In this document: piece by piece, positions 50,023-62,024 of the stretch
How positions within the stretch are numbered: position 1 is the first letter of the stretch
Layout: every line of letters begins with the position of its first letter
NCBI RefSeq assembly: GCF_949628215.1
Contig: NC_134287.1
Location: 22,451,501-22,515,500, forward strand
Source of the DNA: Phalacrocorax aristotelis
Lineage: Eukaryota > Chordata > Aves > Suliformes > Phalacrocoracidae
Length of the DNA stretch: 64,000 nucleotides
Direction of reading: 5' to 3'
The notes under the pieces: generated by a model
The model's database searches: none
What the model saw: the letters and a program-made list of their open reading frames with translations, nothing else
What the model was told of the DNA's origin: nothing
Position numbers and translations under genes: made by a program

Positions 50023-51732
50023 AGGTGAGATGCCTTTGCAGCACCGGCGGACCCGCAGCAGACACTGCCAGCGGTCGGAGGTGCTTGACACCATGCTGCG
50101 GGTTTCTGACGTGACTGCACTCGGAGCTAGATGGCTGCATGATTTATGCTCATATATAAATATCTATCCGTGTACCTACAAACATGTACCACAGGAAAGA
50201 TGCTACAATGCATTAAGGCAGGGGAGTCACACAGCAACTCTGCGACGGGCTGAGATTGCCCAGTTTGAACTGTATTTACCTATTTATTTTGGGGAAAAAA
50301 AATGTATATGAAAACGTATTTCTGCGAATAAATAAAAATAGGACAAGATAAATTCTGCAAATATATAAAAAGATGGTCCATATTTGGGTGTCACAGTTTT
50401 GACAAAGTCCTTCTGAGTGTAAAGAAAATACGAGTCCAAACCACCCAAAGGTAGCCCTCCAAGCGAACATGCCCTGGAAACCCAAGGAAGATGAGACGAT
50501 ATTCCTTGTTCGCAAGTAGGCGGTGAAAGGGGCACTGCCTGACCTCCCGACACACGGCGCAGGGAGCCCAAGGCTACTTCGATACAGTAATCTTTGAATA
50601 AGTGCGTTTTTCTGGAGTTCTAGGATTCTAGTTGTGTACGTTCATGGAAAGATGTTTTCACATTTTTCTCAGTCAATCACTGCAAGGAATCACCTTAGTA
50701 GCCCGTTATTGCCAGACCCGCTGAGGTCAACAAAAGCATTCTTAAATACTTTTATACTAAATACAAACTTTTATCCTGTTAAAAAATGCTAAGTACTAAA
50801 TAACACATATTTAGCATATTTTAAGTATAAACATAGTCTTTTATACCACACATTAAACGCTTAAATAGTCTGAGTATTGAACTCAGAGCACCTGATTCTT
50901 CCTTCATAATAATACAAATCCACAAAAAGTCTTAACAAGGTCAAAAGAACCACCCAATGTAGTAGGATAAAAAATGGCAAAATGAGAGATAATAGAATTA
51001 TCTTCAATATATTCACTTGGAAAATACAGAAATTTGTTGTGCTTACTTGTCACAATGCCCTCAAAAATATAACAAGCTGTCTGTGCAGATCTATTTTACG
51101 GATTTAGTTTTTTTAATGGTCCAAACCAGTATTTTAATCGTAGCCAGCCCGCACGAACAGCTAATGCTATATGAAATTACTGGCCAAAGGTTAATTGGAA
51201 TGAAATGTCTTTAAGGTACTTCTTAAACCAGAAATGTTTACTTCATTTTCTTGCTCTTTTGGCAAAGGGTGAGGGAGCAGCTTATTTGGCACGTGGCTTT
51301 TTGCCTGTTACTTCACGAGAATTTGAAACATGCATGGTAATAAAGGTCAGATAAAAGCACAGGAACAGAAACACCTCCGGATATTTCTGAGCCGGTAGCC
51401 TGGAAACCCCGACACCAGTGCACAAACAATCTGCTTCCCATCAGCGAGGATAACGCTTTTATCCAGTGTCTCTGGAACAGCTACTTCTCCAGACAGCCTT
51501 TTTTTAACCATTTCAAAGTACGTAAGAGTTACTTAGCCCAAAATGGATGCTCTTCATGGGGAGCAGGTATTTCAGAGAATCGTGGACTTTGAGGAAGACT
51601 AGGCATGACTCTCATCATTTACTGGTCTATTTATCCATGCAGAAGAAGATAACTGTATCTCTCTTTGCCCTTATTCGTACCAGACGTTAGCTCCCCAACA
51701 CCACATATAGGTAAGTAAACTTTAGAACTTAC

Positions 51733-51802
51733 TTATTTCTCTTAGTTTTGATGCTAAGATCATCATTTTCATCCCCTGGACAAGAACTAACACATTTATC
51801 TG
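51733..51802 (-). CDS. TCERG1L: TCERG1L coding exon, short acidic linker
   Basis: The exon is 70 bases long. It has a NAGNAG-type acceptor (TTTTTAGCAG, with the first AG used in this call) and a consensus donor AA|GTAAGT. Two bases complete a Thr codon, 22 full codons follow, and two bases are left for the next exon. The peptide begins DKCVSSCPGDENDD and ends IKTKRN, an acidic stretch followed by a basic cluster. It holds no fold and is probably a disordered spacer between the WW and FF parts. It was found because the flanking exon phases (1 and 2) require a linker exon here, and because its last residues resemble the basic KTKRN-like segment I expect at this point in TCERG1L. Using the second AG would drop three bases and keep the frame. 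Confidence 0.85.
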
Positions 51803-52456
51803 CTAAAAAGAAATAAATAGTTATTAGATTTGAACTAGATAAACAGGAACACAAATTCCTCAGATTAACCTTTCATTTCTTGTCTTTGGTCACTGCTCAG
51901 GTATTTACTATTTCTTCACTCTCCGCAGTGCGTTTTAAAAATGACACATATTTCGTCAGATCCTCGGAAACACCTTCATCCAAACGAAAGAGTGAGTTAG
52001 CAATAAAACAGACCATTTTCATTATGAAAAACTGCTCATTGTTCCAGTTGTGAACAAAATCGTTCGTTGTTCAGCTGCAACCTGATTTTGTTTAAATCTT
52101 GTTATTGTCTCACCTGACAGTCCCTCCTCCCTTCCCTTAAAAATACAACTACAAAGGTATTTCTGCAGAATTATTCCAGCCCTGGCAGCCTGAAGGATTC
52201 AACAGTGTTAACTCGCACCAGAACTCCCCTCCTCAGCCCGTTCGCCGCCTTACGCAAGCAAGCGTAACGCTGCTCTTGCAGAACCTCGGCCGCCAGGAGA
52301 CACCAACAGCCCCCGCGCTCGCGGTGTTGCGGAGTAACTCCAAAGCAACGCTGCACTCCTGGTTTGGCCCGGACGCTCGCCCTTGAAGGGCCCTGGGGTT
52401 GCATTGTCGGGCGTAACAAACGTGAAGCATATGGAAGTTTGTTTCCGGAATCTAAA

Positions 52457-52491
52457 TTTTTTTTCTTTTTTCTTTTTCTTTTTTTTTTTTC
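52457..52491. repeat. Pure pyrimidine tract
   Basis: Thirty-five consecutive pyrimidines on the plus strand, mostly T with single C interruptions. On the transcribed strand of TCERG1L it reads as a purine tract, so it cannot act as a splice polypyrimidine tract for that gene. Confidence 0.9.
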
Positions 52492-54050
52492 ATGTATACA
52501 AACTGCAGCTCTCATCCACATTCAGACGGACAGACCACCACAAGCCATGTCCACCCAACGCCTGGTTTGTGTTGGGGACTCTCCAGTAGTTCACCACGAA
52601 TTAGTTGAGAAAGATAATAATTGAACTGGGAATGTCAGAAACACCAAACCTCACCATTTTTGCATTAGACTGGTAATGCGGACATGCCTTGCTATTTAGG
52701 AAACTACGAAAAAATAAATTAAATATAAAATTCAACTTAGGTTATGGAGATAAGAGGTTTGAATAACTTGACATGGTGAGGTCTAATCTCACTGAAATCG
52801 GATGAAACTCCAAGACATCTGCTAGGAAATGACTGAACACAAACAGAGATCAGTGGGTGTTTTGAAATTTATAAACTAATCTCAAGTGCCTGTTACTCAC
52901 CCAGATCCAATCTTCCTATCACTGAAGCTAACAGAAATTTGGCCATTTATTTTAAGTTTCAATTTAAGAATGTTGTCCTTGGCTCATTTTGTTTCCCTAC
53001 TTGAGGGAAATCACACGTTTATTAGTGTGCTTTCAGTAAATGCTACCTTTTATTTACTTTAAGTGCATGAGCACAGCAGACACTAAATCACTGCAAAAGG
53101 AATGATAAAAAACAAACAGTAGCTGTAATGTCGTGGCGTGGGAAGACCAGGAGCAGGGACCACATGAGGAGGAAATACACAGCAGGTGCACATGGATGCT
53201 TTACTAACTACAACTTAAAATGATAATAAGGAGAAATGAACGGCGTTCCGAAATAGGGTTTTTTCTCAACATTCCTGACAATATACGAGCAATACGAAGA
53301 CATAAACTAATTTAATAATGCTTTAAATACACATAAACTCACTGGAACTATTACCCCTTCTTGCTAAATTCTTCTTTGGGATACTCAATTAAAAATACAA
53401 AGTAATTGGAAAAACAACCTGTAAACTCAGAAGGTGGAATGTAATTCAACAGAGATATTTTAAAGCTATTAATCAGGAGCTGAACAACCTGCGGAGGCAG
53501 CGGTGGGCTTAACTTCAATGAATTCTGAAGGTAATAATATGAAATGGCCAAGTACTTGGTGGTGTTTTCAGAGAGAAGAGGAGTTAAAGGTGTCTCGAGG
53601 TTCAGCGCTGGCGGGGCAAGCACCGTCCTGTCCCTACCAAACCTCACCACTATTAAAGAAAAGAGAAGAAAGGGCCGTGCGCGCGGGGCACCTCCTGCGT
53701 GTGTCACCCGCCCCGAGCCGGCCAAAGGGGGCACGCTGTGGCACGCTCACGCGTGCCGAATCCTGACGGGGTGTGCTTTCCTAAAGCAAGCGCGCGGCGA
53801 GGAGTCTGGCCCAGGCAGAGCGCCTTTCCCGAGGGAGCCAAGGGAAAACTCAACGGTGATGACAAACGGCGACGCGAAGCTCGCCAGCTACTTGAAGCCG
53901 AACTCAAAATTTGAAGTTACCTTATGACAAGACCTTTCACAGATCTCTGAAAAGGATATATAATTTTTCAATTTTGTTGTGAAAAATACATGCACTGGGC
54001 ATTTCTAAAACTGAATGTTAGTTACCATAAGTGTAGAGTAGCTCGTAGAG

Positions 54051-54389
54051 TTCACTCCCTACAACTGCCTGAGAGGGGCTGTAGCGAGGCCGGGGTTGGT
54101 CTCTTCTCCCAAGCTACAAGCGATAGGACAAGAGGAAATGGCCTCAAGCTGTGTCAGGAGAGGTTTAGGTGGGAGATTAGGAACAATGCCTTCCCTGCCA
54201 GAGCGGTCAGGCCCTGGCACAGGCTGCCCAGAGAGGTGGGGGAGTCGCCGTCCCTGGGGGGGTTCAAACACCGTGCAGACGTGGCACTTGGGGACATGGT
54301 TTAGGAGACATGGTTGTGTTGGGTTGATGGTTGGACTTGATGGATCCAAGAGGTCTTTTCCAACCTTAATGACTCCATGGTTCTATAGC
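54051..54389 (+). mobile_element. CR1 LINE fragment, 340-base copy
   Basis: The copy lies on the plus strand, antisense to TCERG1L. It starts near TTCACTCCCTACAACTGCCT, continues with GATAGGACAAGAGGAAATGG and CAGGCTGCCCAGAGAGGTGG, and ends TTGGACTTGATGGATCCAAG, TTCCAACCTTAATGA and a short GGTTCTAT tail. The end includes a polymerase remnant with HRLPREVGESPSLGGFK. It appears less decayed than the copy at 11 kb. Confidence 0.92.
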
Positions 54390-55394
54390 TTTCAGGTAAA
54401 GAAATGTGACACCCTACAGCCTGATTTCATTGATTACTTCCATCCGTGGGCTCCTGCACACCTCGGGTTCTCCCTGAGAGCAGCGACAGCCTCCCCGCGG
54501 GCGGGACATCACATCCTTCTCGCCCTGCCTGCATGAGTGACTGCTACGGGTACGCTGTCTTGGGCAAATGGGACAAGATTAGAGTCAGCATCAGCACTTA
54601 AAACTTCAGTGCAATGGAAAACTCAGTAGAACATGACAAATGGTGCCTACACTCGCACTCAGGACCCTCCTGAATCACATCGCACCGCCAGACCTCTGGT
54701 AAGATTATACACTGACTTTGAAAGGGAAGAAAGGCAGCTGAGCACAAAATCTAATAACTGATTTAAAGCTTTGAGGAAGAATATTACTTGATAGTAATCT
54801 TTTCATGAAGTCATGAAGCGGAGCACTGCCCCAACCTGATGGTCTATCAAGCTTAGCGCTGATTAATTAGATCATTCAGCTAATCTCAGCCACGTCACGA
54901 ATTCCGGTTCATTTTCCGGGTCAAAGAGGAAACACCAGCATTTGCCAGGTGAGTTAAAGCGCTGCCAATCCCTTGGCCACACGCAAAGATCCGATTTGCA
55001 ATTTTGTAAAGAGACCTGGCACCCATGTATCGCACGTAAACCTGGGAGCTCCCCTATGCTATTTCTAGGGACGGTGCTTCGTATTTTTGTCTGAATGCTG
55101 AAGGATCCAAAGTATTTGTGGGAGCAGAGGAAACTAAATCATAACGGGTTTTGCCTAGGGATCACAGCAGCTCTCAATCAACGTGCCATTTTCTGTCATC
55201 AGAATGTCAGTTTTCTTTTAATTAGCTGAAAAAATAACGCCCTCAGCCTAAACATCCAGAGAAAACGTTTGAGCAGGTGGAGGAATAGGAATAGATAAAA
55301 ATGTTCTTTTCCACTGCAGTAAGACAAACGTTTTAAGGAGTCTTTGAGGGAGAATAGGGGTATCGTGGTCAGTCTGTGACCGTACTGAGGCAGG

Positions 55395-55645
55395 AGCAAC
55401 GGCAGTCGGGGACAAGAGGAGAGCGCTGCCGCCAGCAGATGCGGCTCGGCCGGGCGGCTCCGACTTGGGAACGTGGCAGACCAAGGGCCGCAAGCCCTGG
55501 AAGGGGCCGTGCATCTGGCGGGCAGCGGGTCCCCCCACGCCGCTGAGGCCCGTTGGAGGGGCTGGGGCGGCCTGGCCGGAGGCCGCGCGGGAGCGGAGCC
55601 CCCGCAGCCGCTCGCGGGAGGAGCTGCGCCTCCCCCCGCTTCCGC
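55395..55645. promoter_or_regulatory. Intronic CpG-dense block
   Basis: About 250 bases with very high GC and, by eye, more than 25 CpG dinucleotides, set in AT-rich surroundings. The density is that of a small CpG island. It could be an internal or antisense promoter, or simply one of the GC peaks common in bird genomes. No open frame in it resembles a known protein. Confidence 0.45.
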
Positions 55646-55719
55646 AGGATGGCCTGATGGGAGCCCATTAGTAAAGAGCCATGACATCTTCATAAATCTC
55701 CCTGAGAACTAATACACTT

Positions 55720-56560
55720 TGTGGAGGCGGAGTAATTGATAAATGAGTAATTTTTCATTTATGCCTGAATTATAAATGCACTTGATCTTTCAGCAGAGCG
55801 ATGCGCAGCTAACCTATGGCACCCCATGAATAACTACGCTTGCCAACTCTTTTTTGTGCCTTTGATTTAAAAATTCTAATTAAAACTCGGCAGCAGCCAC
55901 TAAGCTAAATAAATCTGGCAACCATTGTTGCAAACGCGCAGCTCCTTTATGTTATTTATTTACTCGAGATTAGAAGCTAAGAGAAATGGTAACAAATAAT
56001 TCCTTTCACCTCAGCAGCTAATATATACTAATTATAACCTGGCTGTCTCAAATACCGAGCAATAAGTCCCAGTTATACCACAGAAGATGAAAGCTATTAG
56101 CAACAATGAAAACCATGGTCATAAAGAAACTTGTGCGTGAATCAAATCTTGGTGGTACATATAGATAATAAATAAAAAGGATGGAACACAGCAAAAAAAA
56201 AATAAAAGATCTCTGAAGTGGCACACATCAACAGTGACTTTAGACTCTTCTCATTAATTAATTATAGACCATGAACAATGACCCTCGGTTTTGTCTTTGG
56301 CCACCATTCCCCTGTCAGTAATTAATCGATCTTTCAATATATCCTGTAATAAAAACCATATGCAATATTTTTCTCCTGACAATGAACTTCAGCAGATACA
56401 CTTTGGAATTATTAGACATACAGCTAAAGTTATTCAAGCCATACACAAAAAATGACATATATACAACATCTGACGATTGAAATTTATATTGAAAAATTAT
56501 GACATTAGATGTTGATAAGGGTTACACTAACAGAAAACCACTCTCTGTAGCTTTCCTTCA
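55720..56560. promoter_or_regulatory. Candidate AT-rich enhancer in TCERG1L intron
   Basis: About 840 bases of AT-rich sequence without repeats or frames, dense in TAATTA/AATTAA homeodomain-like words (55860-55890, 56255-56270, 56320-56335), SOX-like ACAATG/CATTGT words (55923, 56105, 56275) and an octamer-like ATGCAAT near 56361. This is the usual look of vertebrate developmental enhancers. It is an inference from word content only. Confidence 0.35.
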
Positions 56561-57944
56561 GTAAACTTCTGCTAATAGCGATAACACAAATCCTGCTCAT
56601 CACCCACTTTTATCCACCTGCAGACAGTCTCAAGCCCACAAGCGGACGCTCACAGCCCCTTTTGCGGTGGTTAATGGGGAGCCCTGCCTGCGGATCAAAG
56701 CGCGCATTCCAGCCCCCCACGGCCTGAGCGTAAAAGGCCGGTCACTTCACGAGACTGGCAGTGCTACCTTATTTTCAGTTACAAAATACTACACTTCAAA
56801 AGAATGACAAAACCCTCATTTTTTTTTCCCCCCTCTATTTTTCTAGACCTCACCGCTATAGAACGGGCACCAGCCGAGGGAGGCTCTCCAGTGCAACTGC
56901 AGAATGAAAGCAGAATATTCAAGAACTACGAGCAAATAATCAAAGACAAGCAGCATTTCAAGTGACTGCCATGCACCTCGACGCCCTCCCAGTAACGGCG
57001 GGCCTTACTGGCCCAGCTCGCACGTGAAAGCCAATGTGAAGCATCAGGAAATAAAAGGAGCAGCGCAGCTCCCAGTAACGGAGCAAAGGGAGTCAACATC
57101 AACTGGTGAAACCAAATCTCGGGAGAGAAGTGTGGTGGAACAAACCGTGGAGCCACGGCTGCACCGGCAAGCACCGGCTGGCATGCTGGGCTGCGCCTGG
57201 ACTGGGCACCGGCAAAACCGGGACTGATCAACCACGGCGCGGGCAGCAGAGCAAGAAGATGGCGTGGAGAGGAGCATGGGATGGGAAAGCCAGGCGGGGA
57301 GGGCCAGGCAGCAAACGCCTTGGACCGCCGGCAAGCCGAGGGGTGCCTGTTCAACCCTACTTTGAACCACTTGACTTGTATTACTGCGGATCAGCAGTTC
57401 TTCCTTAGCCATGACTGTCCCCTTCGGGAATCCACAGCGGTTAGGAGGTGATTCGCGGAGTCACGTTTCCATGACCCACGTTTCCACCGAACCTTTCGGC
57501 ACTCATTAGAGATTTACTGCTGGGATTTTTGCTGCCCTGTACAACTTGGTTGGATAATCGTTAGCTACGGAGTGTCTGCTTTTGTGTAGCAGCCGAATAA
57601 TGCGTCGGTAATGCATTCCTAATGTACATCTTGGAAATAAGCGTAATAAAACATAAAGACGGCATCTTCCAAGATGTATTTTATACATCAAAGATTCATC
57701 CAATAAGAAGCCACCTGTTTCTTCTTTGCCAATAAAGAGAACGCTCTATCCCCCAACTCAGCATTTCAGCAAAGATAAGGATTTTGCAGTAAACATCTCT
57801 TTTAACACAATACTTTATATGAAATTGCAAAAGGAAAACCCTTCTAATTACGGTTATCGAACTTTCACTGAACGTATTTAGCGACCAAGTTCCATTCGAC
57901 ATTTGAGTTTAAATAGAGGCAAATAATCACAGGGCTTTAGTTAC

Positions 57945-58099
57945 TTGCTGCAGCTTCCAGCTTGCGCTTGTGAGGAGGATCCTCGATGATCCGGTTTATG
58001 TCGCCGCGGTGCTTCAGGTCCACCGGCTTCTCCCAGACTGACAGCTGCATTGTAGGGTTGAAGAAGAAGACCCGGTCATCTCCAGTCCAGACTACACAC
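57945..58099 (-). CDS. TCERG1L: TCERG1L coding exon encoding the WW domain
   Basis: The exon is 155 bases long, with acceptor TTGGAATAG|GTGTG and donor GCAGCAA|GTAACT. Its first base completes the Trp codon begun in the preceding exon, and 51 full codons plus one base follow. The peptide starts [15 protein letters not shown], continues with QLSVWEKP and ends [11 protein letters not shown]. The signature pieces of a WW fold are present: the first Trp (at the junction), the aromatic block FFF, Asn-Pro, and the second Trp followed two residues later by Pro. In TCERG1 the matching domain binds proline-rich partners. Here the usual Tyr positions of the aromatic block are Phe. The PPHKRK stretch after the domain is basic and could add to nuclear targeting. 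This is the most diagnostic exon for the family. Confidence 0.97.
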
Positions 58100-61000
58100 C
58101 TATTCCAAGCGATAAACTATGCTTAGATAATGTCAAATACACCCACAAACAAGAAATTAACCCGCAGCTGGCTTATCGCATCTCCGTTTGCAGTGCCCGG
58201 CTGAGACTCCTCCCCGACTGACAGCCTGCCCCGGGCCCCGCCAGCCCATGCCCGTCACCTCGGGTAGGGAAACTCTCTCCACATCAATAAAATGTCATAG
58301 AAACGGTCTAAACACCCCAAAACTGCAGTAGGTGAAATATTCCACCACAGAAGGGAAGAAGCACCAGGCGAGGAGGAACACCGCGGTGCTCACAGCAAGA
58401 GAAGCCGTGGGAAAATACGTTTCACGTTCTAAAGCCGTGGCTGAGAGCAGCAGGCGGCAGAAGCCTCGGCAGCGGGGCCTCGATGCCACGGGACCTCTAC
58501 CCGGCTGCCCCCGCGGGAGGAGGCGTAACCACGGCAGCCCCGCCAGCTCCCACCCTGCCCTGCGATGGACGCGTACAACCACCGCCGAAGTCTTCCACAA
58601 AGGTTCAGGTTGATTTTTGTGGGCTCTGTTTCAGATTTGAAAAAACGTGACCAAGCTGTACAAACCACAGCTTCTTGACTGGGTCAGTTAAAATATGCAT
58701 GAGAGCAGTTCGACTTTTTGTCCTGACATTCATTTAATATCAGCTAAAATAATATGAAAATAAGCATCGCGCCATCCTTAATAAATATTCACAAACCTCA
58801 AGTTGTACTTTACTAAATTTATATGTAAATAAACAAACACAACATCAATCTCAAGCCCGCATTTTATGAACTGTAATGAAAACTAACCTCACATACACAC
58901 GCTGACTTACAGACGCACACACACACTAATAAAGGGAAAAAGTTGGTCTCTGAAGCATAAATACCTGGAAGGAACAAATCTTATCATTAAAAGCTCTGCT
59001 GCTTAATGTTATTAAAAGCAAGGAACAAAACTGGTTTAAAAAAAAGCCTGGTCTGGGTAAAAGACTGCAAATATGGAAAATGCTCCATCACCGCAGAGTA
59101 CCGTAGTAAGACAGTCCAACATACTCTGCGTACCACTGCTAAGACAGCACCATTGATCTTGCCCAAACATGTAATGAAGAACACACGACCTCTGCCAGAA
59201 CGCGCGGCGGGAGCTGCGGGAGCTGCGGGAGCTGCGGGAGCCGTTCAGCCTAAGCGTGTTACAGAGCTACCGAGCCCAAACATCGCACCGATTATGTTCA
59301 GCAGAGTTAAACGTGCTCCCGACGAACAGGAGCACAAAATTGGTTGTACAAAGCCGGCTGTTGACTTCAGTCACACTTACAGCCCGTGGAAGTTCTGGCG
59401 TCCTGAATTCAGTCACACGGACATGACAGGTATTTTAATAATTTTCTGTTTATTTTAATGCGTGAATGTTCTGGATCGCAAAGCAGCCTCACAAGAGGGA
59501 TGCTCTAATCCTCTGTTAGGCAACGATTAGGTAGAGCTATGACTTCTCTGCTCTGTACCTTGGAGCTACGGAACCTCTGCCCTCCCAGAAACCCTGACAC
59601 ACCAGCCCTGAGCCGCTTCTGCCGAACACACCCGAGAACCAAGCCGAACCAAGGCTCCCACAAATCCCACAGCTGTCCCAGAGGAAGGGAGAAAAAATCC
59701 TGGCATTTAGGCAAAGAGGACAGCCTTAGCCGATTAATATAAACGGGTTATTGTTACCCTCCCATTAAATATCTGAATTACGGCCAGGACGCGGGCCCAA
59801 GCCTGCCCAGGTGTGAATACCTGCTTTGAAGCGCCCCTTGCTGTGATTTCTTCCTTTGGCAAGTAGGCACGCTGCAGAATTTGAACCGCTTGGGGAATTA
59901 CCTGCAAATGACACCAGACTTGAAACCAGTGTCTTGTTTGCGATCTGCAACGTTACCGCATGGACACGGGACTGTCAAAGCCATTACGGGACAGAGACTG
60001 TAACCAGTGGGTCTGGAGAAGTGTTTTCCCTGTGCTGGCACGCTGCCGCGCTCGCTGCTGCTCTGGCCACGCACGCGGAGGTTGATGGGGCTCGTTAATC
60101 ACCCAGCACCACCAGGCCCCATGTGCCATCACCCCGGGTTAGAAACGCTGGGGTCCCTCGCGACACCGCTTCACTTTTCCAGGACTAATAGGATTTGACA
60201 TTTAATTTAAAATTAATGTCCCTTTCCCTATGTAACATGTCACCTGTTCCTCTTTGGTATAATAACAGTTTCAATTATCCACAGGGGACCCATGGTATTC
60301 TGTTTCAGTCACGGAGCATAAACTGGAAACGCAGATATTGTTATGTTCATGCTTCCCTTTAGAAAATTGTAATTTAAGTATGAGTAAGGGCACGAGATGA
60401 TGATATTAGTAATTTATTTCATTTCATAATGAAAGGTAAGGTTTGGTAACGTTCCTGAAAGTTTTCCTGCCATTAAAATTATGGTCTAGCTACTTCTAAC
60501 AGGTGCTTGGCGATGTCACATCAACCACGGGTCCTGCAGGGGCAGGGAGCCAACCTACGGGCGGGGAGTGCTTGAAGGAAAGTCAAGACTTGTTGAATTT
60601 GTGTCGCACACCTAGTCTCAACCGATCAGAAATATTTGTAAATCGTGACTGAAGCACCCTACAGGCATGTTCTGTCAGGAGCCATGGGGCAGGCGAGACA
60701 CTGTCACCTCAGAACACGGGACAACCATCGGCGTGAGGACTGTGCCCCATCCCTCCGCTCCCAACGACCGGACTTGGTTGACTTCTTGCACCCGGAGTAC
60801 TCACCAGGTCACTAAACAGTGCTCTGGGAACCCAGGAGTGTGAGGTTTCTTCTTAGAGGTTAAAACACCACCAGTTTAGAACTTCTCTTGCTGGAGAAGA
60901 GGGGTGCTGTGAGTCCCCCCTGCGGGCACCACTGAGCTCCGCGACGTATCTTGTGCACTACAAGAGCTGTGGCTCTTCTCTGTAAGAATGGATGAAACCA

Positions 61001-61935
61001 CAACCTACCTACGACCCTGCTGGCCTCAAACGGTTCCTCTGCACTACACCATAAAGCAGCAACTGTCAAGAGGAGAAACGACTGATGTACACCACATACT
61101 TATGACGTTAAGATTAAGTGGGACATCGGCCTGTGCTTACTGGTTTGCAAAATGGCACAGTGTAGTAACAAATAGTAACAAATACTGGCTGATACCCACA
61201 CGGAGTGCCTTAGCCAAAGATCCCACAGATGTCAGCCACTGAGTATAACCTGATTATTTCATCCAGCATAAGAATGCATACGGGTAAAGGAGGTAAAAAG
61301 TCCTTCCAGTCAGCCGTTCAGGACAGAAGGTGAAGAAAGGTTTTATCTTTTTAAAAATGATAGGAGAGCTTTAGTTACCCAACGTGCAGTTACCTGAATG
61401 GGAACGTGGTTGGGAAACCCGGGCCATGAGACACAACCTATGCTCACAGACACAACCTGAAACCCACACTGATCTTGCCAGACAGTAAGAGTCATCCATG
61501 GCCAATGACATAGCTGGGAGAGGAAGAGGATCTGGCCTTAAAAAGGAAAACACTTCTCACGGATCTCACATTTGCCCTTTGATCCGTCCGAGCACCGCCC
61601 AAGCTGGACCCTCGACACATGAGATGCGGTACGGCAGAGCCCAAGGAGCGCGGCCGGGCTCGCAGCCAAAGCAGAGCGAGAAGCTGCGGTTTCCTTCTGC
61701 CAGAGCCGGCCCCTGGCTGAGCCGCGGCCCCGCAGCACTCTGCCCTTGCCTCGCACGTCCTCCTTAAGCGCGTGATTAACGAGGAAAAGCTCCAGCGGAA
61801 GCTGGAACAGGAACCCAGCATTGCTACTTAACAGCCGGGGTAGGTATCTTCCCCACGTAGCAGACCACTAACGCGTCTGGCGCAGGCAACGGCACTGATG
61901 AACGACTTCTAGCAGGTCTGATTGCATTTGCTTAC
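58100..61935 (-). other. TCERG1L intron interrupting the WW tryptophan codon
   Basis: The intron is about 3.8 kb with donor GTAAGC and a modest acceptor (TTGGAATAG). It includes a four-unit 9-base tandem repeat at 59207-59242, a short CA run near 58907-58925, an AT-rich segment at 60190-60480 and small CpG-rich patches near 58440-58600 and 61600-61770. Confidence 0.8.
59207..59242. repeat. 9-base tandem repeat, four units
   Basis: Four consecutive copies of GCGGGAGCT, the last ending in CC instead of CT. The unit length is a multiple of three, so an open frame across it reads Ala-Gly-Ala. The repeat is intronic and probably variable in copy number. Confidence 0.9.
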
Positions 61936-62024
61936 CATGGTGATCCTGGCACTGGGGTGGATGCCACGGGCTTGTTGCCGTTTGATGTGCTGTCATCCTC
62001 ATTTACTAGTTTAAAAGAGGGATC
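61936..62024 (-). CDS. TCERG1L: TCERG1L coding exon, linker ending in WW tryptophan
   Basis: The exon is 89 bases long, with acceptor TTTCATTCAAG|GATCC and donor CCATG|GTAAGC. It opens in phase 0 and closes with two bases of a codon (TG), which the next exon completes to TGG. It encodes 29 whole residues, starting DPSFKLVNEDDS and ending PVPGSP. The peptide is a flexible, Ser/Pro/Asn-rich segment immediately before the WW domain. The final Pro followed by the split Trp gives the PWCVVW context found at the start of the third WW domain in TCERG1-family proteins. Both splice sites are good, and the polypyrimidine stretch before the acceptor is clear. Confidence 0.9.

Larger units (their letters stand above)
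45748..51732 (-). other. TCERG1L intron between linker exon and FF1 start
   Basis: The intron is about 6.0 kb. It holds a CR1 fragment at 47552-47797 in antisense orientation to the gene and a G-quadruplex motif on the minus strand at 50006-50022. The part at 50.6-51.2 kb is very AT-rich. The longest open frame here (47440-48117, plus strand) runs through the CR1 copy and is not taken as a gene. Confidence 0.8.
51803..57944 (-). other. TCERG1L intron after the WW exon
   Basis: The largest intron in view, about 6.1 kb. It contains a pure pyrimidine tract at 52457-52491, a CR1 copy at 54051-54389, a CpG-dense block at about 55395-55645, and directly beside it an AT-rich stretch at about 55720-56560 that looks like a regulatory element. 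Nothing in it reads as an additional TCERG1L exon. Confidence 0.8.

Noticed and set aside
59006..59458. Open frame of 150 codons with an Ala-Gly repeat
   Set aside because: The repeat is the 9-base tandem array read in frame. The frame is antisense to TCERG1L inside an intron and has no homology that I recognise.
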